Below are positions 7,263 to 19,400 of a stretch of 32,659 bases of DNA, in pieces; position 1 is the first letter of the stretch; each line of letters starts with the position of its first letter. The stretch is taken from NCBI GenBank assembly GCA_035495615.1, contig DATJFP010000049.1, positions 1-32,659 on the forward strand, written 5' to 3'. The notes below the pieces were generated by a model. It had not been told where the DNA came from, did no database searches, and saw nothing but the letters and a program-made list of their open reading frames with translations. Position numbers and translations under genes: made by a program. This stretch comes from Verrucomicrobiia bacterium. GTDB lineage: Bacteria; Omnitrophota; Omnitrophia; Omnitrophales; Aquincolibacteriaceae.

Positions 7263-7306
7263 ATTGACTGAAGGCAAAGTTTGTTAGTCAATGATCGATT
7301 CAGGAG
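7263..7306 (+). promoter_or_regulatory. Hairpin and ribosome-binding site before the giant gene
   Basis: ATTGACT (7263-7269) and AGTCAAT (7286-7292) form a perfect 7-bp inverted repeat 10 nt upstream of AGGAG (7302-7306). The AGGAG lies 7 nt before ATG 7314 and fixes that start. Confidence 0.55.
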
Positions 7307-7313
7307 CGACTGA

Positions 7314-7430
7314 ATGACGCAATATTCCAAGGGAGGCCGGGAGTTCAGCCGAGGCTTACGTCTCGCGGCGGCCGTCCTTGTTTTCTTTTTCTCGTTCGAT
7401 ACGGTAGCCCGTTCCGCGCCGTTGGCCGCG
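7314..7430 (+). other. Signal peptide or N-terminal membrane anchor of the giant protein
   Basis: Residues 1-16 hold five basic residues, followed by the hydrophobic stretch LAAAVLVFFFSF (17-28) and a small-residue region ARSAPLAA (32-39) that could be cleaved. The feature predicts Sec-type export or anchoring, which is unexpected for a protein carrying glycolytic enzymes. Confidence 0.75.
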
Positions 7431-10400
7431 AAATTCGTCCCGGCCCATGCCTCGGGCTCCTTCGATTCCATTTCCCACTTCGTCCACGATTTCCAGATCC
7501 CGGAAGCGTTCGGCCGCGTGGAATCGCGATTCGAAGCCGATGCGCCGTCCAACGCGCTCGTCATTCACATCCAGGACGCGCACTCGCAGCCCGAAGCGCA
7601 GCGCAACATCGAAGCCATCCTCGAATACCTTTCCGACGAAGGCCATCTCGGCAAGATCTCCGTCGAAGGCGCGTTTGACCGCGTCCAGCCCGGCGTCCTC
7701 GAAATTTTCAAAGAGCCCAAGCTCAACCTCGCGCTCGCCGAATCGCTCGTCGATCTCGGCGAACTCACCGGCGCGGAACTCTACGCGCTGAAGCGCGGCA
7801 AGAACGGCGCGCCGGTCGTCGGTATTGAAAACAGCGAACTTTATAAGAAGAGCTTCACGCTTTTCCGCGAAGTCAAAGCCGAAAAAGAACCGGTCCAGGA
7901 GCTCATCCAGTTTTACCGCCGCCAGCTCGAACGCCTCGAGATCGGCCTGCTGAACGAATCCCTGCACGAGTACGTCCTGAAAAAAACCGCGTGGGAAACT
8001 CATAAGGAAAACGCGTACGAATACCTCGACCTCCTTGGCCGCGATGCGAAGGATCTCCTCAAGCTCGATCTTACGGACGCGCGCTATCAGTTCGAATGGC
8101 CCGCGATGGTGCGCCTGCTCCTGGTCAACAAGCTCGAAAAAGAATTGAATCAGGAATCCGTGAAGGCCGACTGGGACCGCCTTGTCAGCGCGGTGCAGTC
8201 CGGATTCGGCAAGCCGGCGAATCAAGACGCCGCCCGCAAAAAAGATTTCATCCTCGAAACCCTGAAGACGCTCGTCCGCGAGTCGGAAGAGCTGCCGTCT
8301 GTCCGCCGGGACGTTTACCCGGAAGTGAATTCCATCCGCACGTTTTTCGAATTCCTGAGAAAAGAAATGGCCGGGCGCAAGATCGACCTGCTGCGCTTCC
8401 CGGACGCCATGAAAAAAGCCGGGACGCTCATCCTTCACGAAGAAATCGATGCGAAGGTGCTCTTCCGCGAAATCGAGCTCCTCGAAGGCCGGCTCGAAGA
8501 AACGCTCGTCAAGACGCCGGAAGAAAAAGAGCTGCTCGGCCTCGCGAACGATTTCCGGCTCCTCGAAAATCTCTTTTCCCTTTCCATGACGCGGGAAGAT
8601 TACGAAAAGTACCAGGCGCGCAAAGCCGAGCTCGAGCCTCGCCGGATCATCGCCCGCTTCGAAAAGCTCGAGAAAAACAAATCCTCGAAACCCGCTTATC
8701 CGGTACTGGATGCCGCGACGACCCGCCGCGCCGAAGAATTTTACGCGCTTTCGCGCCAGCGCGACGAAGTGCTCGCGGGCAACGCGCTCAAGCTTACGGG
8801 CAGTTCTAAAAAAATTCAGGCCACGGTCATCATCACCGGCGGTTTCCACAGCCAGGGCCTGACGAACATCCTTAAAGAAAAAGGCGTTTCCCATGTCGTC
8901 ATCAGCCCGAAGATGACGTCGCTCGAAAACGACGGGCTCTACGAAAAGGCCATGCTCGGCACGGGCGTGAACATGGAGATCGTCAAGCAGCAGGCCTCGG
9001 CGCTCGTCAAACAGCTTCTTGCCCAGGCCGGCGAGGTGTACGGACGCGGCGCGCTTACGGCCCAGGACCAGCGCATCATTCTCGCGGCCGGCCTCCAGAA
9101 ACTTGTCCAGGATACGCTGAAAGACATGCCTCTTTCCGAAGTGCAGGCGCTCCTGGCGGACGCCCTCACGGGTTCCGAAATTTCCAACGGCATCCAGATC
9201 GTGCATGACGAAAAAGCCGGCTCCCTGTGGCTGCGTCTTCCCGTGGACGGGGGATACGGCAAGGTGACGCTGGTCGAAGGACGCGAAGAACGCGCCCAGG
9301 CCAAGCCGTCCGCGGCTCCCGCGAGCCGGACGAAAGTCGAAGCTCCGGCTGAAACCGCCAAAGCGGAACCCGTTCGGGCCGAGCTGCGCACCTCCCGCGT
9401 GCGTCAGGCCATCTCTGACTTCGTGCGCGGCAAACTCTACCAGTGGCGCCGCTATCTTATTTTCGGCGCGGGCGTGACCGCGGCCGCCGCGGCCCTTCTC
9501 TATTTCGCAACGCCGGTTTCCGGCTGGATCAGCGCGCTGATTCTCGCGCTCGCGCTTCCCGTCGGCGCGAAAGGCCTTGCCGACCGTTACGGAACGGCTT
9601 TCGGCTGGAAGCTGCACACCTTCCGCGACGCCTCGGCGCGTGAAGCTTTCCGTGAAAAACTCACGGCCGCGTGGGGCGTGCGCGAATACCGCAAAAAATT
9701 CCACGATCTCCTGGAAAAGAGCGCGGGCAACTGGGACGAGTTTCTCGATCTTCTGCGCCGCCAGCCCACGGGCAGCTTTACCGAATACTTGAACCGCGAA
9801 CTTGCGGCGCCCGCAGGGCGCGAACGTTTCGAACGTCTCGTGCGCGAGCTCGAAGCGGAATACGTCGAAACTCTCAAGAAAGACCAGCCTGCTTACAAGC
9901 CGTACGGCATCACCGTGCAGCCGGACAACAGCCTCGTTCTCGCGCTCAACCTCGACGCGGACGGCAAGCTGCGGCCCGCGACCGACGCGGAAATCGCCTC
10001 CGGAAGCGTGCTCGTCGAAGTGATCGCGCCTTCGGACCGCACGGCCGCGCGCATGGCCGTCGAAAGCCGCGGCGACCGTTCCGTCGCCGTGCAGGAAGAA
10101 GTCAGCTATTATCACGATCTCTCGGGCATCGATCTTACGGGCGTGCGCGTGGAAGACAATGCGCGCCAGGCCACCAATTACGGCTTCGAAGCCGACGAAA
10201 TCTGGCAGCACCTTTACGGACGCCGTTCGACCGCGAATGTGCGCAGCGACGAAGCAGCCTGGCATCTCGAGCACGGCACCGCGCTTCCTCCGGGCCTCGA
10301 GCTTTCGCGTGATCATTACCTGAGCGGCGGGCCGGTGCGCCACAGCCTCGACACGGTCAGCGCCGCGAAGTTCGTGGACCAGCAGGCCGGAGCGCTCCAT

Positions 10401-13400
10401 CCCGAAGGCAAGTACCGCTGGGTCGTCACTCCTGAAGCGCTTCAAAATGTCGCGTATCAATTCAACAATCCGGTCGTCCGTGAGAGCTTGCTCTTCCGCC
10501 AGGGCCGCGGACAGCCCATCCTTGCCAACGTCCAGATCGCGGGCGTGGCCAGCTTCACCGACCTCACGGACAAACTGAATTCCGAGCCCGGCCTTGCCGT
10601 GACTTACAGCCGCCGCGCGCTCGAAGTGAACGAAAAGCTTTCCGACCTCGGACTTGTCCGCAACTACGTCGATTACGTTCCCGCGCTGCGCGAAGTGCAG
10701 ACGACGAAGCTGCAGCCGCTCTCCGGAAAAGTGGACGCGAAGGCGCTTTGGATTTACCAGGCCATTTATGATGAATACCTGATCGACCGCGTGCGCGAAC
10801 GCGTGACCGCGGCACACACCGAAGCGGCCGCGGCGCAGGTGGTGCGCAACCTCCTGAGCGGGGACTACGATCTCGTGGGCCTCAAGCAGGCTTTCCTCGA
10901 CCTCGGCTTCCTCACGCCGAACGAAATTTTCGAAATGGAGCTCGAACGTCCCGAAGGCTTCAATCTTTTTCTCAGAAAACTCTGGTACCGCCTGACCGAA
11001 AGCGCGGCCGTGGAAACGCTGCCGGCCGGTGTCTCGCAGGTCGTGCACCGCGCGAACATGCCGTTCGAAATCCGCGGCGTGGTGAAGGGCTCGGAAAAAG
11101 CGGCGGTCGCTGCCGCGGTTCCGCTGCTCGGAACCGCCAATGCGACGGTCCTCGTGGCCGAGGGCCTGTACCCGGTTTTCCCGCGCGGCACCACGGCGTC
11201 CGTCGAAGCGCTCCCGTCGCTCGAACAATTCCAGCAGGCCGGCTTCCGCAACGTGGAAGAAGCCAAGGCCTTTGCGCGCCGCGAAGATTTGATCCGGCCC
11301 ATCGCGATCCGGTTCGCGAAAGGCATTCTCCAGAATCTTTTGACGGGTGAGGCCGCGGACAGCCCCTTTATCCCGACGGTTTCTCCCGAAGGCGATTTGA
11401 TCCTGCAGATCCCGCAGGCGCTCCTGCACGGCTCGCGCGTGCCCGCGTGGCTTTCCACGCTTGCCGCGGAAATTTACGGCGACCTTTCCGGCACGGAAGT
11501 CGCGGCGCCCCAGGCGGACGCGGTCAACGCGCTGCTCGGCCGCTTCATCGTGCTCGCGGCGCAGGCGTTCCCCGAATGGTTCAAGTACGAAGGCGAAGCG
11601 CGCAGCGATTCCGGCGCTTTGAATCCCCGCCTGACGCTGAAGCCCCGCTTTTTCGAAGACAACAAAGGCCTTGCCGCCCTCATCCCGTCGGTGCCGGGCG
11701 TGCAGCGCTGGAACGAATTCGCAAAACGCATCGAGAGCGGCGCGCGGCTCGAGCCGCCCGTCCTCCAGCTCGAGCGCAAGAAAGATGAAGCCGACTCGCA
11801 CGAACAGACGCTGATCCGCCTGGCCGCGCTCATGACGCTGAACCTCCGGCTCCGCACGTGGGACGGCACGAAGCAGAACGTCATTTACCTTCCGGACAAC
11901 CTTCTTTTCTGGGTGAATTATTTCTGGGACCGGCCGCAGGAAATTTACCGCGCGCTGGAACAGCCCATTTACCGCCCGACGCGCGAGGAGCTGGAATCGG
12001 CCCGCGCCATCATCTTCGGCGACTTCCGCTGGGAAGCGCTCGGCATTTTCCACCGCGTCCTGATCTCGCGCGCGCAGTCGATCTTCGGCGCCGAGTGGAA
12101 AGAAAAACTCCTTCGCATCCTGAACCCGCGGCAGAATCCGGCGACACCGCTCGTCACTTCCGCCCGCAGCCTGGAAGAAGTCATCCAGGCGTTGAAGGCC
12201 TACCGCCTTCTCGGCGAGGAAGAAAAATTCGAAAGCCACGAGTCCCGCGCGCAGCTCGCGCTGGATCTCGACCGCGTTGCCAAGAGCCTGACGGACGCGC
12301 GCACCGTGAATTCGCTTTCGCTCGACCGCTCGCAGCCCGGCCCGTTCGATTTCAAGATTGGGGACATGCAGGTGAACGTGGTCGCGCTCAACACGGACGT
12401 GATCGGCGACGCGGAAAAAGAAGTCCTCAAGAGCCTGCGCGACAAAGCCAAGCGTTCCGGCGAAGTGGTCGTGTTCACCGTGGAAGGCGGCAAGAACACC
12501 CTGATGCGCGCCGACGACGCCCCGAACGTGATCGACCTTTTCGAATTGCTGGCCATGGGCGCGGAAAAAGTGGGCTTTGAATCCGATCCGTTCTTTGATT
12601 ACATCATCAGCCGCGAACTCGCGCCGAAATGGCTCGGCTCGCAGATGAAGCTGCGCATGCAGCAGGCCCAATGGGCCCGCCAGGCGCGCTGGGCGCCCGA
12701 AGGTTATGTGTATCCCCGCTCCGAAGAATACTGGACGTCCGTCGCACAGCAGGCGCTGTACCAGCACGCCGTGGACGTGCGCGCGCCGTACACGCTGCGC
12801 ATCAAGATCAACGGCCAGGAAGGCCTGATCCAGGGCCAGCTCCCGGGCCTTCTTTTCGAACGGGTCCGCGACCTCGGCGGCATCATCGACGATTTCGATT
12901 TCTTCCGCGCGCTCGAAGTTTACCAGAGCCTCGCGCTGCATCCCAAGCGCCCCGCGGGCGGCTCGGTCGACCTCGCGGGCGACATTCGCATCCTGCGCTG
13001 GATGCCGTTCATCTCCGAAAATTATCCGTTCATCCGCAGCTTCATGGGCGAAAGCGGCCGCTCGTTCCAGCCGTCGGAATCCGCGAGCGAGCTCGGGCGT
13101 TCCGAACCGGTTTACGGCAATCTCGCCATCGACGAAATCACGCGCATGAAAAACCAGACGCGCCTTGCGATCGACGCGGTCATCGGCCGCCTCGCCGCGG
13201 TGCAGGACCCGGAAGCTTCGTTCGACGAGCCGGGCAGCACGCGCAACCTGGTGGAACGCGTCCTCGAAAACGCGCGCTGGCATTATCCGTCCCGCGACGT
13301 GCGCGACGTGGTGCGCGAAGCGCTCGGTTTCCTGAACTGGAACACGGCGAAAAGCTATGGCTACAACACGCATCCCTCGGAAGTCGTTAACACCCTTTGG

Positions 13401-16400
13401 CTCAAAGGCCTTCTCGATCTCGAAACCGCGCGCAGCCTGAACCCGGACAATCCGCAGGACCGTTTCTGGGGCGTCGTCAGCGTGCTCAGCGTCATGGCGC
13501 GTTCCGAATTACGCGTCGAGGCCCGTGCCTCGACACCGGAACAACCGTCCGGCGCCCGACGCGCCGAACTCCGGCCCGGCGAATACGAAGTTTCTCTGAA
13601 GAACGGCCCGGCTTACCGCGTGGTCGGCGTGTACGACCGCGCCCGGCTGAACGAAGTCGTGGGCTCGGCCCCGGCGGGACAAACGGTTTACACTCAGGAA
13701 ATGCTTCCCGAAAGGCTGCTGCCGGACGCGGCGGAGCTTGCCGCGGCCCGCAACCGCACGCAGTCGCTCGAAGATCTGCGCCGCATGCCTTTTGACCAGC
13801 GCCACGTGACCGAAGCCGACGCGGTGAAACTTGCCGGCGACGAATCGCTCGCTTTCTTCCACGCCACCGACCGCCGCCACGAAGCGGGCGAAGTCCTGGC
13901 CGGCGTGCTGCTCAGCCAGCTCCAGGGCCGCATGACTTCCGAAGCGCAGAACACGCCGGACATGGGCGTTCAGTTCCGCCTTGCCGCGGATCTTCTTCCT
14001 TCTCTTTTCAAAGACATCCGCCGGGACGTCAGCGCCGCTGAACGGCTGCAGCAGGCTGTTGCCCGCATCCCCGGCGTGGAGCTCGAAACTCTCGAAGACA
14101 ATCAGATCGCCCTTCGCTTCAGCCCGCTCGCGCTTGTCGCGCTGCGCCGTAATCCCACGGTGCAGCCGGTCCTTGCCGCGTACGACGACCGCTATTTGAA
14201 GCCCGTGATGGAACAGGCGCTTCCGCCGCACCTGCGCGCTTCCTATGAAAAGGCGAGAGGCGGCCTCAACAAATACAGCGATGATTTCTACCGCGACGTG
14301 GAGCTGGCCTGGCGCGCGAAGATCCTGCGCTCGGACCGTCCCGTTACCGCACTGATCGGCTCGAACGTCCGCCTGAACGGCGTGGAATATCAGGTGGCCC
14401 GCGGCGCCGCCGCGAACAGCATCCGCCTCACGCCCGCCGAAGGCGAGGCCGTGGAATCCGCCGAAGGCGCCCGGAGCTTCAATGCCGGCGACAAATCTTA
14501 CCGTTTCGAAATTTCCGGAGACAGCGTCGCGTTCCGCGAAGAAGTCATCGTGGTCGTGGACGCGCACCGCGCCGAACGCGTGGCCGCGCTGCTCTCGCAT
14601 GACCGCGAGCTGCGTTTCCTTCTCGACCTCGACCGCCACCAGATGCGCGGCTTCTACACGGCCGTCGGCGAATTCAAGAGCTCGCTGCGCTGGGGCTTCA
14701 ATTATATGTTCACGACCCGCAAGACCCTCGGATTCAAAGTGAAGCACGACCTGGCCTTCCTCGGCCTGCTGACCAACTCGTGGCTGCAGAAAGTCCGCAG
14801 CGCGGCCGGAGAAATGGCCCGCGAAGTGCGCAATGTGCGCAAATGGTGGAAGTGGCCCGCGGTCGTCGCGCTCAATCTCGGCTATTTCGCCCTTTATGGC
14901 CTTTCGTTCGTGGTCAACGGCGCCGCGCTTCTGGTCACGCTTGCGACGGGCCTGCCGCTTTACCACCGCTCGGCCTACGGTTATCTCACGCAGTTCCTGT
15001 ACGAAAATCTTCCGCGGCGCGCGGGCTACCGGCTCATGGACCAGGCCGAAGAAACGCGTGAAGACGCGCTCAAGCACCTGGTCGACGAGATCACGACCCG
15101 CACGAGCCTGGAAGAACTCGAAGCCTTCTTGCAGCTTTTCGAAGTGATGAACGCGCGCGACGACCGCCTGACGCGCGACGACGACGTTTTTGCCGGCCGC
15201 GTGCAGCAGTACGTGAGCGATGCGTGGCGCTACTGGCGCTCCGGCGGCAAGACCGACCAGGTCAACCGCATGACGCTCGTCTACAAACAGGAAATGTTCC
15301 GCGAGGCGCTGGAAGTCATCCTCGCCCCGCTTGTTTTTCCCGGCCGTCCGAGCGCGGCTTCGGCCAATGTCGCCGTGGCGCTTTCGCCCGAAGGCATGAC
15401 CGAACGCAAGGTCCGGACTTTCGGCGACCGCGAAGGCCTCCGCCGCAACGGACGCGACGAAGTGACCGGCCCGGACGGCAAGATCGACGCGTCCCGCGCG
15501 ACGCCCGGCCCGTCCAACATTATTCTCGGATTCAACCCGCACGCGCCCGAACAGTCCGCGACGCAGGTTCGCACGGCGCTCGAACGCCTGGGCAACGACA
15601 AAGACGCGAAGGTCTTCGTCAGCGAAGGCGTGTGGTCGCTCATGAAACTTTCTCCCGCGGAAGAAGCGAAGGTCAAGGCCCTCGCTGAGGAAACGCCGCA
15701 GGTCACTTTTGCTTACGAAATCATGGGACAGAATGCCGCCAAGATCGCGGACGCGGGCGAACAGGCCGCTTTCCGCGCCGAACGCGAGGCCTTCCGCCAG
15801 TACGAACAGCAGAACATGCTCTCCTCGTCGCTGACGGCCGGGGAAAAGACGAGCCTCTTCTTCCGCAAAATCGCCGTGGCCGTGAAGGCCGGCGTGCTCC
15901 GCTATCTCGCCGGAATCACGGTCGCCAATTCCGCGGGCGCGCTCCTCTCGATAGCTTCCTGGTTTGCCGTGCTGGCTTTCGGGCCGCCGCTTGCCACGCT
16001 TACTGTGTTGGCTCTGGCCGCCGCGCTGCTCGTCGCGCTTCCGGCATGGTTCCTGGTTCCCGGTTCTTCGATCGCCAAACGCGTTATCACATATCCCATT
16101 GGCCTTGTGCTCTGGGCCGTGAATTCCCTGATCTACTGGATTCCATTTGTCGGCGGTTTCCTGAACGCCCTCCTGCATGAAACCGGCCAGCGCATCCTGA
16201 ACACGGACGAAAAAGATCCGGACCGCAAGAACGGTTTCCTCGACGCGCGTCCTTTCCGCGACGCGGTCGTCAATTCCCATCTCTATAACCAGGCGCGGCT
16301 CGAGAACGAATACCGCCAGCGCGGGCTGCTTGGCCTTTACGAGCCTTCGCTCCTGCCCGCGGCGCTCCGAATCGCCGAAGCGCGCGAACATCCGGAAGAT

Positions 16401-19400
16401 GCCGCGCTCTGGGCCACGATCCTCGAAGCGGCCAGCTACGCCGTGGACTACTATAAGAAGACGCTCCGGGGCAACATGCGCACGGTGCACATCGTCGAAG
16501 AACGCATCGCGCCGCTCGTCGCATGGCTGATCGAAAACAACGCGGTCGCGGACGCGATCCTTGCCCGCGGCACCCAGTTCGCCATGCCGGGCTCCGAAGA
16601 ACTGGCGCGCCGCAAGGCATTCGCGCCTCTGCCCGCGGTCGTGATCCGCGCGGCACGCGAAGCCGCGGCCGAAGGCCAGGCCCTTCCTTTCCACCTTTCG
16701 GAATTCGCGGCGCTCAGCCCGTTCGAAGCGTCGGTCTTTGATTCGTCGCTCGAAGGCAATGTTTCGCGCGGCACGGAAAAAGACAATGCCTGGCAGCTTG
16801 CCCAGATCTATGCCTGGGCCGTCACGCAGTACGCGCGCCAGCGCAGCCAGGAAGCCCTCGGCACGCAGGACACGGCCGCCGCCGAAGCGCGCGCGCGCCG
16901 CGAAGTGAAGGCGCTGCTCGATGCCTCCTACAATATCGAACGCATTTTTAAACGTTTCGTCGCCGTGGGCTGGCTTCCGGAAGAAGAAGCCTACAACATC
17001 AAATACTGGATGAAAGATGACCAGAAAACCGCGTGGGCCGTCGTCCATCTTTTGTGGCAGTGGTCGCAGGGCCCGGCGGCGCCGGCGCGCGAAGGCGAGC
17101 TTCCGGTGTTCGTGAAGACGCAGACCGCCAAATACACGCAGAAGATCAACGAAGGCCGCGACGATCAGACCGTCGCCGAAGTCACGTACTATCTCGTTCC
17201 CGAAGGCCTGGAAAAGCAGGCGGCCGCCGCGTTCGAAGCGCAGGGCATCCGTCCGGACTATGTCGAGCAGAACCCCGCGTACCAGGAAGCGTTTCCGGCC
17301 GCAGGCTCCTTGCGCGAACTCGACCAGCTCGCCACCGACACGCAGTTCAACAACTGGCCGACTCCCGCGGAGCGCGACGCGTTCCATAACGATCTCGACG
17401 CCTACAACCAGGTCCTGCAGCGCCGCGCGCCCATCCTGCGCAACATCGCCGCGGGCTGGATCGGGCTCCTGAGCCGCCAGCCGTTTTCCCAGATCGAAGA
17501 AGGCCGCATTCTGACGCCGTTCTCCGCGCCGGAACTTTTGCGCGCCGCGGAGCAGACCCCTTATCTCCAGAGCATTGCCGACGGACTCGACGCGCTGGAA
17601 CGCGAAGAGCCGGGCGTTCAGTTCCCGGAAATCGCCGCGCCGAACGCGGTGGACGCGCTGAAGGCGCTGATCCGCACGAACCCGCGCGGCTTCCTCGCGA
17701 TCCTGGACCGCATTTTCCCGGCCGGCACGTTTGAATTCGACGAAGCCCGCCAGCAGCTTGCCATCAGCCCGGACCTCGCGCTGAACGGAAATCTTTTCGA
17801 ACGCGATGCGCACCTCACGCCTGCGGGCGCGGGCAAGGCCTGGCGCGCGTGGATCGACAACGTCGTGAACGGACGCCAGGGGCTGCCTCAGCCGCTCGCC
17901 GCTTTCCATGACCGCGCGTTTTCGCCGGACAAGCATTACGACATGGCCGAATTCCACGGCACCATGTTCTCCGACCTTCTGATCCAGGAAATCCACCACC
18001 GCAGGGCCGCAAGCCCCGACGCGCCGGTGAAGCTGACCGTCGTCATGAGCGCGCGCGCCGGCGGTTACAGCCAGTGGCAGGTGCACGGCAATCCCAAGCA
18101 GATGGAACGTTTCAAGGCGGCCAAGCACGCTTACGTCCCGAACGGCCTTTACATCCAGGAAGACAAATCCGAACGCATCAAGCGCGCGCCCACGTGGTTC
18201 GAGCGCCACTTCAGCCGTGCCGAGTTACGTACGGCACCGGAAGCGCCGCATACCATCGCCGCGCGCAACCCCGAGACGCCGGTTCGGCCGGAACTGCGCA
18301 CGGCCCGCGGCATCATGCCGTGGAGCAAAGTCGCCGGAGTTCCCGGCCCGTCGCGCATGGAAACCTGGGGCTACAGCTGGAAAAAGAGAAGCAACCCGCA
18401 ATACCTCCCGAGCATCAGCGGACTTTCCGCGGGCGACCTGCGCGGCAAGACCGTGCTGGTGCGCATCGGCGCCGACGTTCCGCTCGATGAAAATACCGGA
18501 CGCATCCTGAACAACAAGCGCGTGCGCGCTTCGCTCGACACGATCCAGTACCTGATCGACCGCGGCGCCACCGTCGTCATCCTGAACCACATCGGACGCC
18601 CCGGCGGACGCGCGGACGCGAAGCTTTCCAACCGCGTCGTGGCGCAGGAAATCGACAAGCTCCTGAAAGAAGCCTATGCCGGCCGCACCGCGCCGCGCGT
18701 GAACTTCCTCGAAGGCAGCGTGAACGGCAACGGCGTGCAGGTGGACCGCTCGAAGATCGTGGCCGGGGCCGTGAACGTGCTCGAAAACACGCGTTTCGGC
18801 CCGGACGAAAACAATTCCCGCTTTTTTGCAAGCCAGATGGCCGCGCTCGGCGACATGTACGTGAACGACGCGCCCAGCGTCGCGCACCGCGACCAGTCTT
18901 CCACGACCGGCCAGATTCTCCAGGGCCGCGGCGCGCCGTACGTCGGCCTTTCCATGGAACGCGAAGTGAAGGCGCTTCAGGAAGTGACGCCCGACTTCGT
19001 GCTCTCCGGCGGCGCGAAAGTTTCCGACAAAGCGAAAGTCCTCATGAAGATCGTCGAGCGCCTGCCGCAGGGCGGACGCATGACGCTCGGCGGCGCCATG
19101 GCCTATACGTTCATGGCCGCGCTCGGCCGCAAGGTCGGCAATTCGCTCGTGGAATCCGGCCAGGAAGCGGTTGTGAAGGAAATCGTGGCCGCGGCGAAAG
19201 CCAAAGGCATTTCTGAAAACGACCTGCTCCCGCTCGACCACGTGATCGTGGACAATTTCGATAAGCCCACGCAGGTAAAGGTCGTCGAAGGCGACATCCC
19301 GGACGGCTGGGTCGGCGTCGGCATCGGTCCCAAGACCGTCGCGCGTAATGCGGCGTGGGCCAAGAGCTCGAAAAATATTTTCTGGAACGGCCCGATGGGC

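Larger units (their letters stand above)
6821..7313. other. 493-nt AT-rich intergenic leader before the giant gene
   Basis: No coding sequence is supported here. The region is clearly more AT-rich than its surroundings. It holds a direct repeat CACCCTGA(G/A)AC at 6884 and 6954, a possible sigma-70 promoter near 7002-7030, a 9-bp inverted repeat around an A-rich loop (7054-7096), a second inverted repeat (7263-7292) and the ribosome-binding site of the giant gene. A nine-codon frame (ATG 7291, stop 7315-7317) overlaps the giant start but has no ribosome-binding site. Confidence 0.6.

Noticed and set aside
7291-7317. Eight-residue leader peptide overlapping the giant start
   Set aside because: No ribosome-binding site and no attenuation-type codon run; probably chance.
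7356-13373. 2,005-residue open frame on the - strand, and similar ones at 13509-18209, 18225-21812, 23661-27137 and elsewhere
   Set aside because: All share one register, codon-aligned with the + giant frame, and end where that frame happens to use TTA, CTA or TCA. Their Arg/His/Phe-rich translations match no family. They are antisense shadows of GC-biased codon use.
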